DNA of 64,000 bases. It comes from Burkholderiales bacterium (lineage in GTDB: Bacteria > Pseudomonadota > Gammaproteobacteria > Burkholderiales > Burkholderiaceae_C). Position 1 is the stretch's first letter. Each line of letters starts with the position of its first letter. A program made the translations under genes and the position numbers. The DNA lies in NCBI GenBank assembly GCA_021414305.1, contig JAIOOS010000010.1, forward strand, positions 62,001-126,000. The letters are read 5' to 3'. Below are positions 23,091 to 31,911 of the stretch, in pieces. The notes below the pieces were generated by a model. That model ran no database searches. It was not told the origin of the DNA and saw nothing but the letters and a program-made list of their open reading frames with translations.

Positions 23091-24956
23091 TCAGGGCTTG
23101 ACCGCGTCGCAGTCGGTCACCTTGATCGGCTCCATCCGGTCGACCAGCGACTTCTCCGGCTTCGGCAAGCGGCCCGAGAGGCGGATCGATTTCTGCAGCT
23201 CGAACAGGCCCGGCCGCTTCGCTTCGGGCGTGAGCGCCATGTCGATCGTGCCGTCGCGCAGGTCGATGACGCCGCTGCCGGTGATGCGCGTGTTGGCGCT
23301 GGCGAGGACGAGGTTGCGAACGCTGGCACGACCCGCGTTCAGCTCGGCCACCGCGGCGGCGCACGGCAGGGCCAGGGCCTCGCTGCCGCTGAAGAAAGTG
23401 CGCATCAGCTTGCCGCCCTCGAGACCCATCTGCGCGTCGAGCAGGCTCGGGATCGTTCCGTCGATCAGCATCGCCGAGACCGTGCCCGATACGCTCGCCC
23501 GCAGCGCTTCGGCGTTGTCGCCGCTCGCCTTCAGGGCGGCGCGGCCGCGCAGCGCGCCGGTGACGCGGCGGCTCGCGTCGCTCGCCGGAAACAGGGCCTC
23601 GACGCGAACGCCGCGGGTCTCGATCTGCGCTTCGCTGCGGGCCGGGTGCTGGCGCAGGTCGAGGCCGAGCCGGCCGGTCGAGTGCCCGCCGCCCCAGCCG
23701 ACGTCGAGATCCGAGACCGCGAGCACGCCCTCGGCCAGCAGCGCCTTCAGGCTCAGGCTCTGCAGCATCGGCGCGGCGGCGACGCGAAAGCGCTTCGCCG
23801 CGAAGACGATGTCGGCATCGAGCTCGCGCGCGCCGGCGAACGCGTCGCGCGCCGCGACCGGCGAGGCCGCCGCGGCAGCCGCGCGGGCGGCCTTCGGCAC
23901 GGTCGCCGGCGTGGCCGGGCTTCGGCCCGCCAGCCAGAGCAGGTCGGCCAGGTCGGTGAGCTCGCTGTTCAGCCGCGCGCTCACCGCGCGCCGCTCGCCG
24001 CGCCGCGACCAGGAGAGCTCGCCGGCGAGATCGGTGGCGCCGACCCGGACTCGCGCGCCGCCGAGGGCATAGGTCGCGTCGTCCGTGCGCAGCCGGCCTT
24101 CGATGCGGAAGTCGCGCGGCTCGGCGTAGCGGGCGCCGACAAAAGGGCGAAACCCGGCGAGCGAGCTGCCGCTCAGCGTGGTCGCGGCGTCGATGCGCAC
24201 GCCGCGAAAAAGGTCGGCCGCCCGACCCTCGGCCTCGAGGCGCACGCCGGCGACCTCGAGCCGGGCGCGGGCCGGAAACCAGCGGCCGCTCTCGAAGAAG
24301 GTCAGCTCCGGACCGGTGGTGGCGCTGCCCTTGAAGGCGACGCCGCGCCAGCCGCCGTCGACGTCGATGCGGTTGACGAGCGGGTCACCCTCAGCGCTGG
24401 CCTCGGCCGGGGCGAGATCGGTGGCGCGGGTGCGCAGCACCAGCTCGGCAGCCTCGTGGCGGAAGCCGATGGCCACGCGATGCGGCTCGATCGCCTGGAA
24501 CCAGAAGTGCCCGGGACCGCGATCCTCGGGATCGCGCAGCCGCCAGTTGCGCCGACCATCGGCCTCGCGCGCCAGGTCGACCTCGCCGTCGCGCAGAACC
24601 ATCCGGGTGACGAGCCAGCGATCCTCGTGGCGACGCCATGCGAATTCGAACACCACCTCGGCGAGCACGGCGAACGGCCGGCTCGTGTCGGCCCACGGCG
24701 CATTGGCGATGCGCACGCCGCTCATCACGACCCGCGGTGCGAGAGCGGGGCTGAGGCCGAGGCGGACCGAATCGAAATGCACGTCGCGGCCGGAAGTTCC
24801 GCTGAGGTACGAGCCGAGCGCGGGCGCCAGCCACCAGGGATGCGACACGAGCGCCGCGACAACGGCGAAGGCCACGCCGAGGGCGAACCTCGACGCGAGG
24901 CGCAGGCCCCGGCGGGGGACCTCGGGCCTGCCGATTGCTCCGGTGACGACCGACAT
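23091..24956 (-). CDS. AsmA-family protein (second copy)
   Basis: A 621-residue envelope protein with an N-terminal membrane helix (about 24-42) and the AsmA beginning FDSVRLGLSPALAPRVVMSG. A C-terminal AsmA_2-type region follows (about 500-615, VSGTVSAMLIDGTIPSLLDA). It is distinct in sequence from the AsmA protein at 11283. The ATG at 24956 has AGGGAG 8-9 nt upstream and is preferred over the in-frame ATG at 24971, which would overlap the divergent small gene. It is convergent with the arginase gene. Confidence 0.85.
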   Translation of the reverse strand: MSVVTGAIGRPEVPRRGLRLASRFALGVAFAVVAALVSHPWWLAPALGSYLSGTSGRDVHFDSVRLGLSPALAPRVVMSGVRIANAPWADTSRPFAVLAEVVFEFAWRRHEDRWLVTRMVLRDGEVDLAREADGRRNWRLRDPEDRGPGHFWFQAIEPHRVAIGFRHEAAELVLRTRATDLAPAEASAEGDPLVNRIDVDGGWRGVAFKGSATTGPELTFFESGRWFPARARLEVAGVRLEAEGRAADLFRGVRIDAATTLSGSSLAGFRPFVGARYAEPRDFRIEGRLRTDDATYALGGARVRVGATDLAGELSWSRRGERRAVSARLNSELTDLADLLWLAGRSPATPATVPKAARAAAAAASPVAARDAFAGARELDADIVFAAKRFRVAAAPMLQSLSLKALLAEGVLAVSDLDVGWGGGHSTGRLGLDLRQHPARSEAQIETRGVRVEALFPASDASRRVTGALRGRAALKASGDNAEALRASVSGTVSAMLIDGTIPSLLDAQMGLEGGKLMRTFFSGSEALALPCAAAVAELNAGRASVRNLVLASANTRITGSGVIDLRDGTIDMALTPEAKRPGLFELQKSIRLSGRLPKPEKSLVDRMEPIKVTDCDAVKP

Positions 24957-24969
24957 CGAGGACTCCCTC

Positions 24970-25188
24970 ATGAACAAGCCCTCAGGGCAAAAGCCGGGCC
25001 CGACCGGCAACGACTGGGAAGACGACGACGGACCCTGGCGCCACCCGCCGGTCGCGCCGCGCGACGCCGGCATCGCCGATTCGCTCGGCAAGGCGGTGTC
25101 CGACGTCGTCACCGGCCCGCTCGAAGGCGATCCTGCGAAGGCGAAACCGCCCGCGCCCAAGCCGCCCAAGCCGCCCGCCAAGCCCTGA
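24970..25188 (+). CDS. Small Pro/Lys-rich hypothetical protein
   Basis: A 72-residue acidic-to-basic protein: NDWEDDDGPWRHPP in the N-terminal half, then ADSLGKAVSDVVTGPLEG, ending in a PKPPKPPAKP tail. There is no membrane segment. It begins 13 bp from the divergent AsmA start, so both share one promoter region. The function is unknown. Confidence 0.55.
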   Translation: MNKPSGQKPGPTGNDWEDDDGPWRHPPVAPRDAGIADSLGKAVSDVVTGPLEGDPAKAKPPAPKPPKPPAKP

Positions 25189-25249
25189 CGAACCCCAGCC
25201 GGCCGCCGAGCCGGCACCCCGCGCGGCCGGCTCGGCCAGAATCGCCGTC

Positions 25250-25588
25250 ATGGCCTTGCAACACGGCACCTCCGAGCCCGAGCCGACACGGGAGCAGATC
25301 GACGCGCTCCCCGGCACCACCCTGCTCGAGTTCGGCACCTCGTGGTGCGGCCACTGCCGCGCCGCGCAGCCGCACATCGCCAACGCCTTCTCCGGCCATC
25401 CGCAGGTGCGCCACATCCGCATCGAAGACGGCAGCGGCCGGCGGCTCGGTCGCTCGTTCGGCGTCAAGCTCTGGCCCACGCTGGTGTTCCTGCGCGACGG
25501 CAAGGAGCTCGCTCGTGTCGTGCGGCCGAGAACCGACGACGCTGTTGAAACCGGATTCGTGGCGATCGATCCGCGCACACCCTCATGA
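25250..25588 (+). CDS. Thioredoxin-family protein
   Basis: A 112-residue cytoplasmic thioredoxin fold with active site WCGHC, the TSWCGHCRAAQPH helix and the conserved cis-proline in LWPTLVFL. The middle pair GH is more typical of PDI or thioredoxin-like proteins than of TrxA (GP). Its stop overlaps the exonuclease III start by 4 bp, so the two are translationally coupled. Confidence 0.87.
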   Translation: MALQHGTSEPEPTREQIDALPGTTLLEFGTSWCGHCRAAQPHIANAFSGHPQVRHIRIEDGSGRRLGRSFGVKLWPTLVFLRDGKELARVVRPRTDDAVETGFVAIDPRTPS

Positions 25589-26364
25589 AAATCGCCACCT
25601 TCAACGTCAACGGCATCACCAGCCGCCTGCCCCGCCTGCTCGAGTGGCTCGAGGAGGCGAAGCCCGACATCGCCTGCCTGCAGGAGCTGAAGACCTCCGA
25701 CGAGACCTTCCCGCGGCTCGAGATCGAGGCGGCGGGCTACAGCGCGATCTGGCACGGCCAGAAGGGCTTCAACGGGGTGGCGGTGCTGGCGCGCGACGGC
25801 GGTGGCCTCGCCGAGCGCCGGCGCGGGCTGCCCGGCGACCCGGACGACACGCACAGCCGCTACCTCGAGGCTTCGGCGCACGGCGTGATCGTCGCCGCGA
25901 TCTATCTGCCGAACGGCAACCCCCAGCCGGGGCCGAAGTTCGCCTACAAGCTCGCCTGGTTCGCGCGCCTGATCGAGCATGCGGCGAGCCTCGTCGCCAG
26001 CAGCGAGCCGGTGCTCCTGATCGGCGACTACAACGTCGTCGCCACCGACGGCAAGGGCGACATCTACAACGCCGCCTCGTGGAAGAAGGACGCGCTGCTG
26101 CAGCCGGAAAGCCGCGAGGCGTACCGGCGCCTGCTCGCCCAGGGCTGGACCGACGCGATCCATGCGCTGCACGAAGGCAAGCCGATCTACACCTTCTGGG
26201 ACTATTTCCGCGACCGCTTCTCGCGCGACGCGGGCCTGCGCATCGACCACCTGCTGCTCAATGCGCCGGCCCGCGCCCGGCTGCGCGAAGCCGGCGTCGA
26301 CCGGGCGGTGCGCGGCCGCGAAAAGCCCAGCGACCACGCGCCGACCTGGGTCGTGCTCGACTGA
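25585..26364 (+). CDS. xthA: Exodeoxyribonuclease III
   Basis: A 259-residue AP endonuclease/3'-5' exonuclease for base-excision repair. Motifs: MKIATFNVNGI, CLQELK (metal Glu), GDYNVVATDGKGDIYN, and the terminal SDHAPTW with the catalytic Asp-His pair. Length matches bacterial XthA. The 4-bp overlap with the thioredoxin gene hints at joint expression. Confidence 0.93.
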   Translation: MKIATFNVNGITSRLPRLLEWLEEAKPDIACLQELKTSDETFPRLEIEAAGYSAIWHGQKGFNGVAVLARDGGGLAERRRGLPGDPDDTHSRYLEASAHGVIVAAIYLPNGNPQPGPKFAYKLAWFARLIEHAASLVASSEPVLLIGDYNVVATDGKGDIYNAASWKKDALLQPESREAYRRLLAQGWTDAIHALHEGKPIYTFWDYFRDRFSRDAGLRIDHLLLNAPARARLREAGVDRAVRGREKPSDHAPTWVVLD

Positions 26365-26424
26365 TTGCGCAATCGCGAGAGGAAGGCCGGCGCGGTGCTG
26401 CGCCGTCCGGCACGTCGGCTGACC

Positions 26425-26781
26425 TTACTGCGGGCCGTGCTTGTACGGATCCTTCTGCGGCGTCGCCTTGTGGTCGAACTTGGCGTCCTGACGGGCGCCG
26501 AAGTCGCGCATCTTGTCGGCGGTGCGGTGGCCGAAATTGCGCGTCGCCTGGGCGGCATGGTGCGTCGTCTCGCGCACCGACGCCTTCGCCGAGGACGACT
26601 CCTCAGCGGCACGGTAGTCGCCCGACCGGTAAGAGGCGGGGCTGACGCCGTGCTTGGCGAGGACTTCCTCGCGGTTCTGCTCCCGGCGCGCCTGATCGGC
26701 GCTGTCGAACGGGGCAGCGAAGGTGGTGCCGGCGGCGGCAAGTGCGGCGGCGACGAGGCCGAGTCGGGTAGTGGATTTCAT
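26425..26781 (-). CDS. Small secreted hypothetical protein
   Basis: A 118-residue protein with a signal peptide (KSTTRLGLVAAALAAAGTTFA, cleavage near residue 22). The mature part is hydrophilic and rich in Lys, His, Arg and Asp. It is likely periplasmic. No domain is recognised. A GGAG-containing ribosome-binding site precedes the ATG at 26781; the longer frame to 26886 adds a non-signal leader. Confidence 0.65.
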   Translation of the reverse strand: MKSTTRLGLVAAALAAAGTTFAAPFDSADQARREQNREEVLAKHGVSPASYRSGDYRAAEESSSAKASVRETTHHAAQATRNFGHRTADKMRDFGARQDAKFDHKATPQKDPYKHGPQ

Positions 26782-26911
26782 CGGGTACTCCAGGAGGAAG
26801 CTGAACGATGAAGCCAGTTTCGTTCGCCTCGCCGCGGCGGCCAACGGAACGATCGCCCGCGCACGCCACCGAGTGCCGGCCGTCACGCCGTCGGACCGGG
26901 CCTACCCGCCC

Positions 26912-27247
26912 TCAGGCCTGCCAGACCCCGTGGCCGGCCTCGCGCAGGCCGATCGCGAGCTCCACCTCCATCTCGCGCGCCGCTTCGTAGGGCATCGGGT
27001 TGTACACGGCATAGAGCGCGGGCACGAGCCTGAGGCCGAAGTCGTGCACGTAGCGATTGGCCTGGATGCCGGCCTTGTGCCGGTCGAAGCGCAGGTCGGG
27101 ATCGAGGCCGGTCATGCCGACGTAGAGGAAGGGCTTGCCGACGTCGCAGCCGGGGTTGGCCTCGCGAAAGCGGCGCTGGTTCCAGACCCTGTCGTCGAGC
27201 TCGACGACATAGACGTGGTACCGCGAGGCCGGGCGGCGCGCTTTCAT
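26912..27247 (-). CDS. GIY-YIG-like endonuclease-fold protein
   Basis: A 111-residue protein. The segment YHVYVVELDD and, after an insertion, FLYVGMTGLDPDLRFDRHKAG fits the GIY-YIG layout, with VYV replacing GIY and YVG replacing YIG. The Arg/His helix is present. GIY-YIG proteins cut DNA in repair or recombination, and small orphan members have unknown roles. A very long frame continuing to 28711 is the shadow of the oxidoreductase gene on the other strand. Confidence 0.6.
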   Translation of the reverse strand: MKARRPASRYHVYVVELDDRVWNQRRFREANPGCDVGKPFLYVGMTGLDPDLRFDRHKAGIQANRYVHDFGLRLVPALYAVYNPMPYEAAREMEVELAIGLREAGHGVWQA

Positions 27248-27382
27248 CGTGATGAAGCCGTGACTGGCGGCGGATCGTAGCGTGAAGGTCGCGGCGCACA
27301 GTCGGCGGCGAGCGGCGATGATCGCGGCTCTCGTCACCGCGGCCACCGCGATCGCCGCGACCGACCCCGAGGAGACACTCGC

Positions 27383-28768
27383 ATGAGCACTGCGTACGAC
27401 GCGATCGTCATCGGCAGCGGCCAGTCCGGCCCCTTCCTCGCCATCCGCCTGGCCGAGGCGGGCATGAAGACCGTGCTGGTCGAGCGCGAGCACCTCGGCG
27501 GCACCTGCGTCAACGACGGCTGCATCCCGACCAAGGCGCTGGTGGCGAGCGCGCGCACCGCCTGGCTGGCGCGGCGCGCCGCCGACTACGGCGTCGTCGT
27601 CGGCGGCCCGGTCAGCGTCGACATGAAGGCGGTGAAGGCGCGCAAGGACGCCATCGTCGCGCAGTCGATCGAGGGCCTCGGCAAGTGGATCGCGCGAACG
27701 AAGAACCTCGAGCTGGTCTGGGGCCACGCGCGCTTCACGGCGCCGCAGGCGATCGAGGTGAACGGCCGCATGCTTCATGCGCCGAAGATATTCATCAATG
27801 TCGGCGGCCGGGCGGTCCTGCCCGGCTGGAAAGGCATCGGCGACGTGCCGGTGCTGACCAACACCTCGATGATGGCCGTGGACACCCTGCCCGAGCACCT
27901 GCTCGTCGTCGGCGGCAGCTACATCGGCCTCGAGTTCGCGCAGATGTACCGGCGCTTCGGCTCGCAGGTGACCGTGCTCGAGTACGGCGACCGCCTGATC
28001 GGCCGCGAGGACCCGGAGGTCTCGGCCGAAGTGCAGCAGATCCTCGAGCGCGAAGGCGTGCGCTTCCGCTTCTCGGTGAAGGACGCCGAGGTGGCCCCGG
28101 GCCCGGGAGGGCGCGGCGTGCGGGTCGTGATCGACCCGCACGCCGCGGCCGAAGCGATCGAGGGCAGAGACCTGCTCGCTGCCGTCGGCCGGCGGCCGAA
28201 CACCGACGACCTCGGGCTCGACAAGGCGGGCATCGCCACCGACGCGCGCGGCTACATCACGGTCGACGACAGCCTGCAGACCAGCGTTGCCGGCGTCTGG
28301 GCGCTCGGCGACGTGAACGGCCGCGGCGCCTTCACCCACACCTCGTACAACGACTTCCAGATCGTCGCCGGCAACCTGCTCGACGGCGAGCGGCGGCGCG
28401 TCAGCGAGCGGCTGAGCGCCTATGCCCTGTTCATCGACCCGCCGCTCGGCCGGGTCGGCATGAGCGAAGCCGAGGTGCGGGCGCGCGGCAAGCCGGCGCT
28501 GGTCGGCGTCATGCCGATGACCCGGGTCGGCCGGGCCCGCGAACGCGGCGAGACCCAGGGCTTCATGAAGGTGCTGGTCGACGCCGGGACCGAGCGCATC
28601 CTCGGCGCCTCGCTGCTCGGCATCGAAGGCGACGAGGTCGTGCACCTCCTGCTCGACGCGATGGCCGGCGACCTCTCGTACCGGGTGATCCGGCGCGCCA
28701 TGCACATCCATCCGACCGTGAGCGAGCTGATCCCCACGCTGCTCGAGAACCTGACGCCGCTCGCCTAG
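27383..28768 (+). CDS. FAD-dependent dithiol oxidoreductase (dihydrolipoyl dehydrogenase/mercuric reductase-like)
   Basis: A 461-residue class-I pyridine nucleotide-disulfide oxidoreductase. FAD motif GSGQSGPFLA, redox pair GGTCVNDGCIPTK, NAD(P) motif VVGGSYIGLEFAQMY, second FAD motif GVWALGDVNG, and the C-terminal HIHPTVSELIPT with the active-site His/Glu. The acceptor cannot be decided: the lipoamide complexes are not nearby and the mercury-specific cysteines are absent. It is probably a general flavoprotein reductase. Confidence 0.85.
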   Translation: MSTAYDAIVIGSGQSGPFLAIRLAEAGMKTVLVEREHLGGTCVNDGCIPTKALVASARTAWLARRAADYGVVVGGPVSVDMKAVKARKDAIVAQSIEGLGKWIARTKNLELVWGHARFTAPQAIEVNGRMLHAPKIFINVGGRAVLPGWKGIGDVPVLTNTSMMAVDTLPEHLLVVGGSYIGLEFAQMYRRFGSQVTVLEYGDRLIGREDPEVSAEVQQILEREGVRFRFSVKDAEVAPGPGGRGVRVVIDPHAAAEAIEGRDLLAAVGRRPNTDDLGLDKAGIATDARGYITVDDSLQTSVAGVWALGDVNGRGAFTHTSYNDFQIVAGNLLDGERRRVSERLSAYALFIDPPLGRVGMSEAEVRARGKPALVGVMPMTRVGRARERGETQGFMKVLVDAGTERILGASLLGIEGDEVVHLLLDAMAGDLSYRVIRRAMHIHPTVSELIPTLLENLTPLA

Positions 28769-28959
28769 CGCTGCGTCTGTTCTTCGGCGTCGTCGCCGAA
28801 CCCGGAGTCGGCGGGGGGATCCGGCACTGCGAGCGGCTCGATGAGGAGCATGGCTTCGCCTGCGCGATCGAGCGTGACGCGGATGTTCAGCCCGAAGCCG
28901 TACGCCTCGGCGACGCGGAGGGCCCGGAGGAGGGATTGCTTGGTCGATGCATCGGACAT
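28765..28959 (-). CDS. Small acidic hypothetical protein
   Basis: A 64-residue protein, SLLRALRVAEAYGFGLNIRV at the start and an acidic Pro/Asp tail. Its stop interlocks with the stop of the convergent oxidoreductase gene in a CTAG. No domain is recognised; it could be chance coding. Confidence 0.4.
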   Translation of the reverse strand: MSDASTKQSLLRALRVAEAYGFGLNIRVTLDRAGEAMLLIEPLAVPDPPADSGFGDDAEEQTQR

Positions 28960-29033
28960 GGCATGGCGCTCGATCGGTCCGTTTCGGCCGGAACCGCGCC
29001 GGCCTACTCTGCGGAAGCGCCCTTAGGCGATCC

Positions 29034-29927
29034 TTAGTCGGCGGCGGCGACGAGCTGACCGCTGCGCCCGGGCACCGCCTCCCAGCCCAGGGACTTTCGG
29101 ACGAGCAGCCCGGGCTCGATCGCGCGGTAGGCGTCGGCCAGCGGGCCGAGGCGATGACCCTGTGCCTTCCAGCCGCGGATCAGCGCCTCGAACGCCGGCG
29201 CCAGGGCGCCGCCTTCGAGCTCCGCGTGCAAGGTGTAGACATGGCCTCGGTCTGCGGCGGTGAGCGCCAGGAGGTGCCGCGCGACGTTGCCTGGGTCGAT
29301 GCCTTCGCGGCCGATCAGCTCGTCCAGCGTCGGCAGGGTGGTCGGCAACTGCACGTGCACGAGGGGGCCGCCTTCGACGACGGGAACGAACGGGCCGGGC
29401 CCGCGAGCATCGGAGGCGTACGCGAGTCCCCAGCGGTCGATCTGGCGGAACGCCTCGGCATTCATCTGCCACCCGGCCGCGCCGTGGGTGCTCGGCGCAG
29501 AGCCGAACACGTCCACGAAGCGGTCGAAGGCGAGCCGCATCTGCCGCACGGTCCATGCGGGGTCCCGGCGACGAACGTTGTCCTGCCAGAGCACGTGGTC
29601 CCAGGCATGCAGGCCGCACTCGTGACCCGCCGCCTGCGCGCTGCGCATCGGCTCGGCAGCCAGCCTGCCGATGTCGGGGCCGGGCAGGAGCACGCCGTAG
29701 AGCAAGGTGCGCCAGCCGTAGTGCGACAGCACCGAGGTGCGCGAAACCTTGGCCATGAACCTCGGCCGAAACGCGCGCCGCAGCGCCCACCCCGTGTGGT
29801 CGCGACCCATGCTGAACAAGAAGGTGGCGCGAACCCCTTCGCGCCCGAGCAGGCGAAGCAGGCGCGGCACCCCTTCCCGCGTGCCGCGCAGCGTGTCGAC
29901 GTCGACCTTGAGGGCGATCAGCGCCAC
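29034..29927 (-). CDS. arnD: 4-deoxy-4-formamido-L-arabinose-phosphoundecaprenol deformylase ArnD
   Basis: A 297-residue polysaccharide-deacetylase-fold enzyme. It removes the formyl group from undecaprenyl-phosphate-Ara4FN, giving the donor used by ArnT. It starts with the NodB-like metal motif KVDVDTLRG; LHAWDH and STHGAAGWQMN follow, as in ArnD. The GTG at 29927 is chosen because it lies 2 bp after the decarboxylase stop. It is the last gene of the arn operon. Confidence 0.9.
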   Translation of the reverse strand: MALIALKVDVDTLRGTREGVPRLLRLLGREGVRATFLFSMGRDHTGWALRRAFRPRFMAKVSRTSVLSHYGWRTLLYGVLLPGPDIGRLAAEPMRSAQAAGHECGLHAWDHVLWQDNVRRRDPAWTVRQMRLAFDRFVDVFGSAPSTHGAAGWQMNAEAFRQIDRWGLAYASDARGPGPFVPVVEGGPLVHVQLPTTLPTLDELIGREGIDPGNVARHLLALTAADRGHVYTLHAELEGGALAPAFEALIRGWKAQGHRLGPLADAYRAIEPGLLVRKSLGWEAVPGRSGQLVAAAD

Positions 29928-29929
29928 CG

Positions 29930-30982
29930 TCAGGCGGCCAGCTCGAGCAGGGCACGGGCCTCGATCACCGACCCGCGGTAGGAGTCGAATATCCGGCGCA
30001 GCGCCGCGCTCATGCCGACCTTCGGCCGCCAGCGCAGCTCGGCCATGGTCGAGGCGATGCGTGGCCGCCGGTTCTGCACGTCCTGGTAGCCGGCCCCGTA
30101 GAAGTCGGCCGCCGGCGTCTCGACGATGCGACAGCGCCGCGCCGACGCGGCGTACTCCGGGAAGTCCGCGGCCATCGCCAGCATCATCTCGGCAAGCTCG
30201 CGCACCGAATGATGGTTCGCGGGGTTGCCGATGTTGTAGATGCGTCCCGAGGCGATGCCCTCCGGGTTGGCGATGATGGTCTGCAGGGCGTCGATGCCGT
30301 CCGAGACGTCGGCGAAGGAGCGCTTCTGCCGTCCGCCGTCGACGAGATGGATCGGCTCGCCGCGCACGATCTGACCGAGGAACTGCGTCACGACGCGCGA
30401 CGACCCTTCCTTGGTGTCGAACAGGGAGTCGAGCCCCGAGCCGATCCAGTTGAACGGCCGGAAGAGCGTGTAGTTGAGGCCCTGCTCCTGGCCGTAGGCG
30501 CTGATCACCCGGTCCATGAGCTGCTTGGAGCAGGCGTAGATCCAGCGCGGCTTGTTGATCGGCCCGTAGACGAGGTTGGAGGTCTCGGTATCGAACTCCT
30601 CGTCGGCGCACATGCCGTACACCTCCGATGTCGACGGGAAGACGAGGTGCTTCCTGTACTTGGCGGCGGCCCGCACGATCGGCAGGTTGGCCTCGAAGTC
30701 CAGCTCGAACACGCGCAGGGGCTCGCGCACGTAGGTCGCCGGCGTGGCGATCGCGACCAGGGGAATGATCGTGTCGCACTTGCGGATGTGGTACTCGATC
30801 CACTCGCGGTTGATCGTGATGTCGCCTTCGAAGAAGTGCATCCTCGGGTGGTCGATCACCGCGCCCAGCCGATCGGCGGACATGTCCATCCCGTAGACCT
30901 CCCAGTCGGTCGTCTCCAGCAGGCGGCGCGACAGGTGGTGGCCAATGAAGCCGTTGACGCCGAGGATGAGGACACGTTTCAT
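29930..30982 (-). CDS. arnA: UDP-glucuronate C4-decarboxylase (ArnA C-terminal half as a separate gene)
   Basis: A 350-residue SDR enzyme matching the dehydrogenase half of ArnA. It oxidises and decarboxylates UDP-glucuronate to UDP-4-keto-pentose. NAD motif GVNGFIGHHL (8-17), S119, Y149 and K153 (YACSK), and ArnA-typical FRPFNWIGSGLDSL. In E. coli this is fused to the formyltransferase; here they are separate genes 2 bp apart and in different frames, so it is not simple read-through. ugd, which makes UDP-glucuronate, is not in the window. Confidence 0.9.
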   Translation of the reverse strand: MKRVLILGVNGFIGHHLSRRLLETTDWEVYGMDMSADRLGAVIDHPRMHFFEGDITINREWIEYHIRKCDTIIPLVAIATPATYVREPLRVFELDFEANLPIVRAAAKYRKHLVFPSTSEVYGMCADEEFDTETSNLVYGPINKPRWIYACSKQLMDRVISAYGQEQGLNYTLFRPFNWIGSGLDSLFDTKEGSSRVVTQFLGQIVRGEPIHLVDGGRQKRSFADVSDGIDALQTIIANPEGIASGRIYNIGNPANHHSVRELAEMMLAMAADFPEYAASARRCRIVETPAADFYGAGYQDVQNRRPRIASTMAELRWRPKVGMSAALRRIFDSYRGSVIEARALLELAA

Positions 30983-30984
30983 GG

Positions 30985-31911
30985 TCAGGTCGGGCAAGTG
31001 GTTGCGCTGAGGAGGGCGGCGAGCGAGTCGGCGTGAACCGGACCGGACTTCGCCGTCAGCTCGTGAACGAGCAGTTGCCCGCCATCGCCGCAGACGCCGA
31101 AGATGAGCCCGCGGCACACGTGCAGCCCGGGGGAAAACGGGTCGAGCGCCTGTCGCTGCCGGGGCAGCGCCGGTCGGGCCTTGGCGATCACGAGCCGCAC
31201 GCCGGCGACCTCCGTGAAGGCGCCGGGATAGGGTGGCGCCACCGCGCGGATCAGGTTGTAGACCTCGGCCGTCGGGCGCGACCAGTCGATGCGGCCGTCC
31301 TCGGGCTTGCGCGCGCCGAAGCAGCGCCCGCGGGCGATGTCGTTCGGCCGGCGCGGCGCGGTTCCCGCCAGGATCGCCTGCAGCGACCGCCAGAGCACGA
31401 TCTCCGCCGCGACGCTGACCTTGTCGAACACCTGCCGTGCGCTGTCGTCCGGAAGAATGGGCACGGCCTGCTGGTCGACGATCTCGCCGGCATCGGGCCT
31501 CGCGACCATGAAGTGCAGCGTCGCGCCGGTCTCGGCCGCGCCGTGCAGGACGGCCCAGTTGGTGGGCGCGCGACCGCGGTAGTCGGGCAGCAGCGAGCCG
31601 TGCAGGTTGAACGCGCCGAGCGGCGCCAGGTCCAGCACCGCCTGCGGCAGCACCTGCCGGTAGTAGAAGGAGAAGAGGAGATCGGGGGCAGCCGCGGCCA
31701 CGCGGGTACGCAGCTCGGACTCGCCGATGTCGTCGGCGAAGAGGAGGTCGAGCCCGAGCTCGGCCGCGGTGTCTGCGACGCGCTCGAACCACAGGGTTTC
31801 GCCGGCCCGGTCCCGATGCGTCACGACGAGGCCGACCTCCACCCCTCTCGCCCGCAGCACGCGCAGGCACCGGTCGCCGACGTTGGAGTAGGCGAACACG
31901 ACGGCCTTCAT
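30985..31911 (-). CDS. arnA: UDP-Ara4N formyltransferase (ArnA N-terminal half as a separate gene)
   Basis: A 308-residue formyltransferase using N10-formyl-tetrahydrofolate to formylate UDP-L-Ara4N. The catalytic residues sit at the same numbers as in E. coli ArnA: N102, H104 and D140, in FNLHGSLLPDYRG and VARPDAGEIV. The ATG at 31911 overlaps the arnC stop by 4 bp. Together with the next gene it replaces bifunctional ArnA. Confidence 0.9.
   Translation of the reverse strand: MKAVVFAYSNVGDRCLRVLRARGVEVGLVVTHRDRAGETLWFERVADTAAELGLDLLFADDIGESELRTRVAAAAPDLLFSFYYRQVLPQAVLDLAPLGAFNLHGSLLPDYRGRAPTNWAVLHGAAETGATLHFMVARPDAGEIVDQQAVPILPDDSARQVFDKVSVAAEIVLWRSLQAILAGTAPRRPNDIARGRCFGARKPEDGRIDWSRPTAEVYNLIRAVAPPYPGAFTEVAGVRLVIAKARPALPRQRQALDPFSPGLHVCRGLIFGVCGDGGQLLVHELTAKSGPVHADSLAALLSATTCPT

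Noticed and set aside
23646-26645. 999-codon open frame on the plus strand
   Set aside because: It runs antisense to the AsmA gene and out of frame through thioredoxin and xthA; its composition is that of a shadow.
26912-28711. 599-codon frame extending the GIY-YIG gene
   Set aside because: The upstream 480 codons are antisense to the FAD oxidoreductase; only the last 111 codons show the GIY-YIG pattern and have a suitable ATG.
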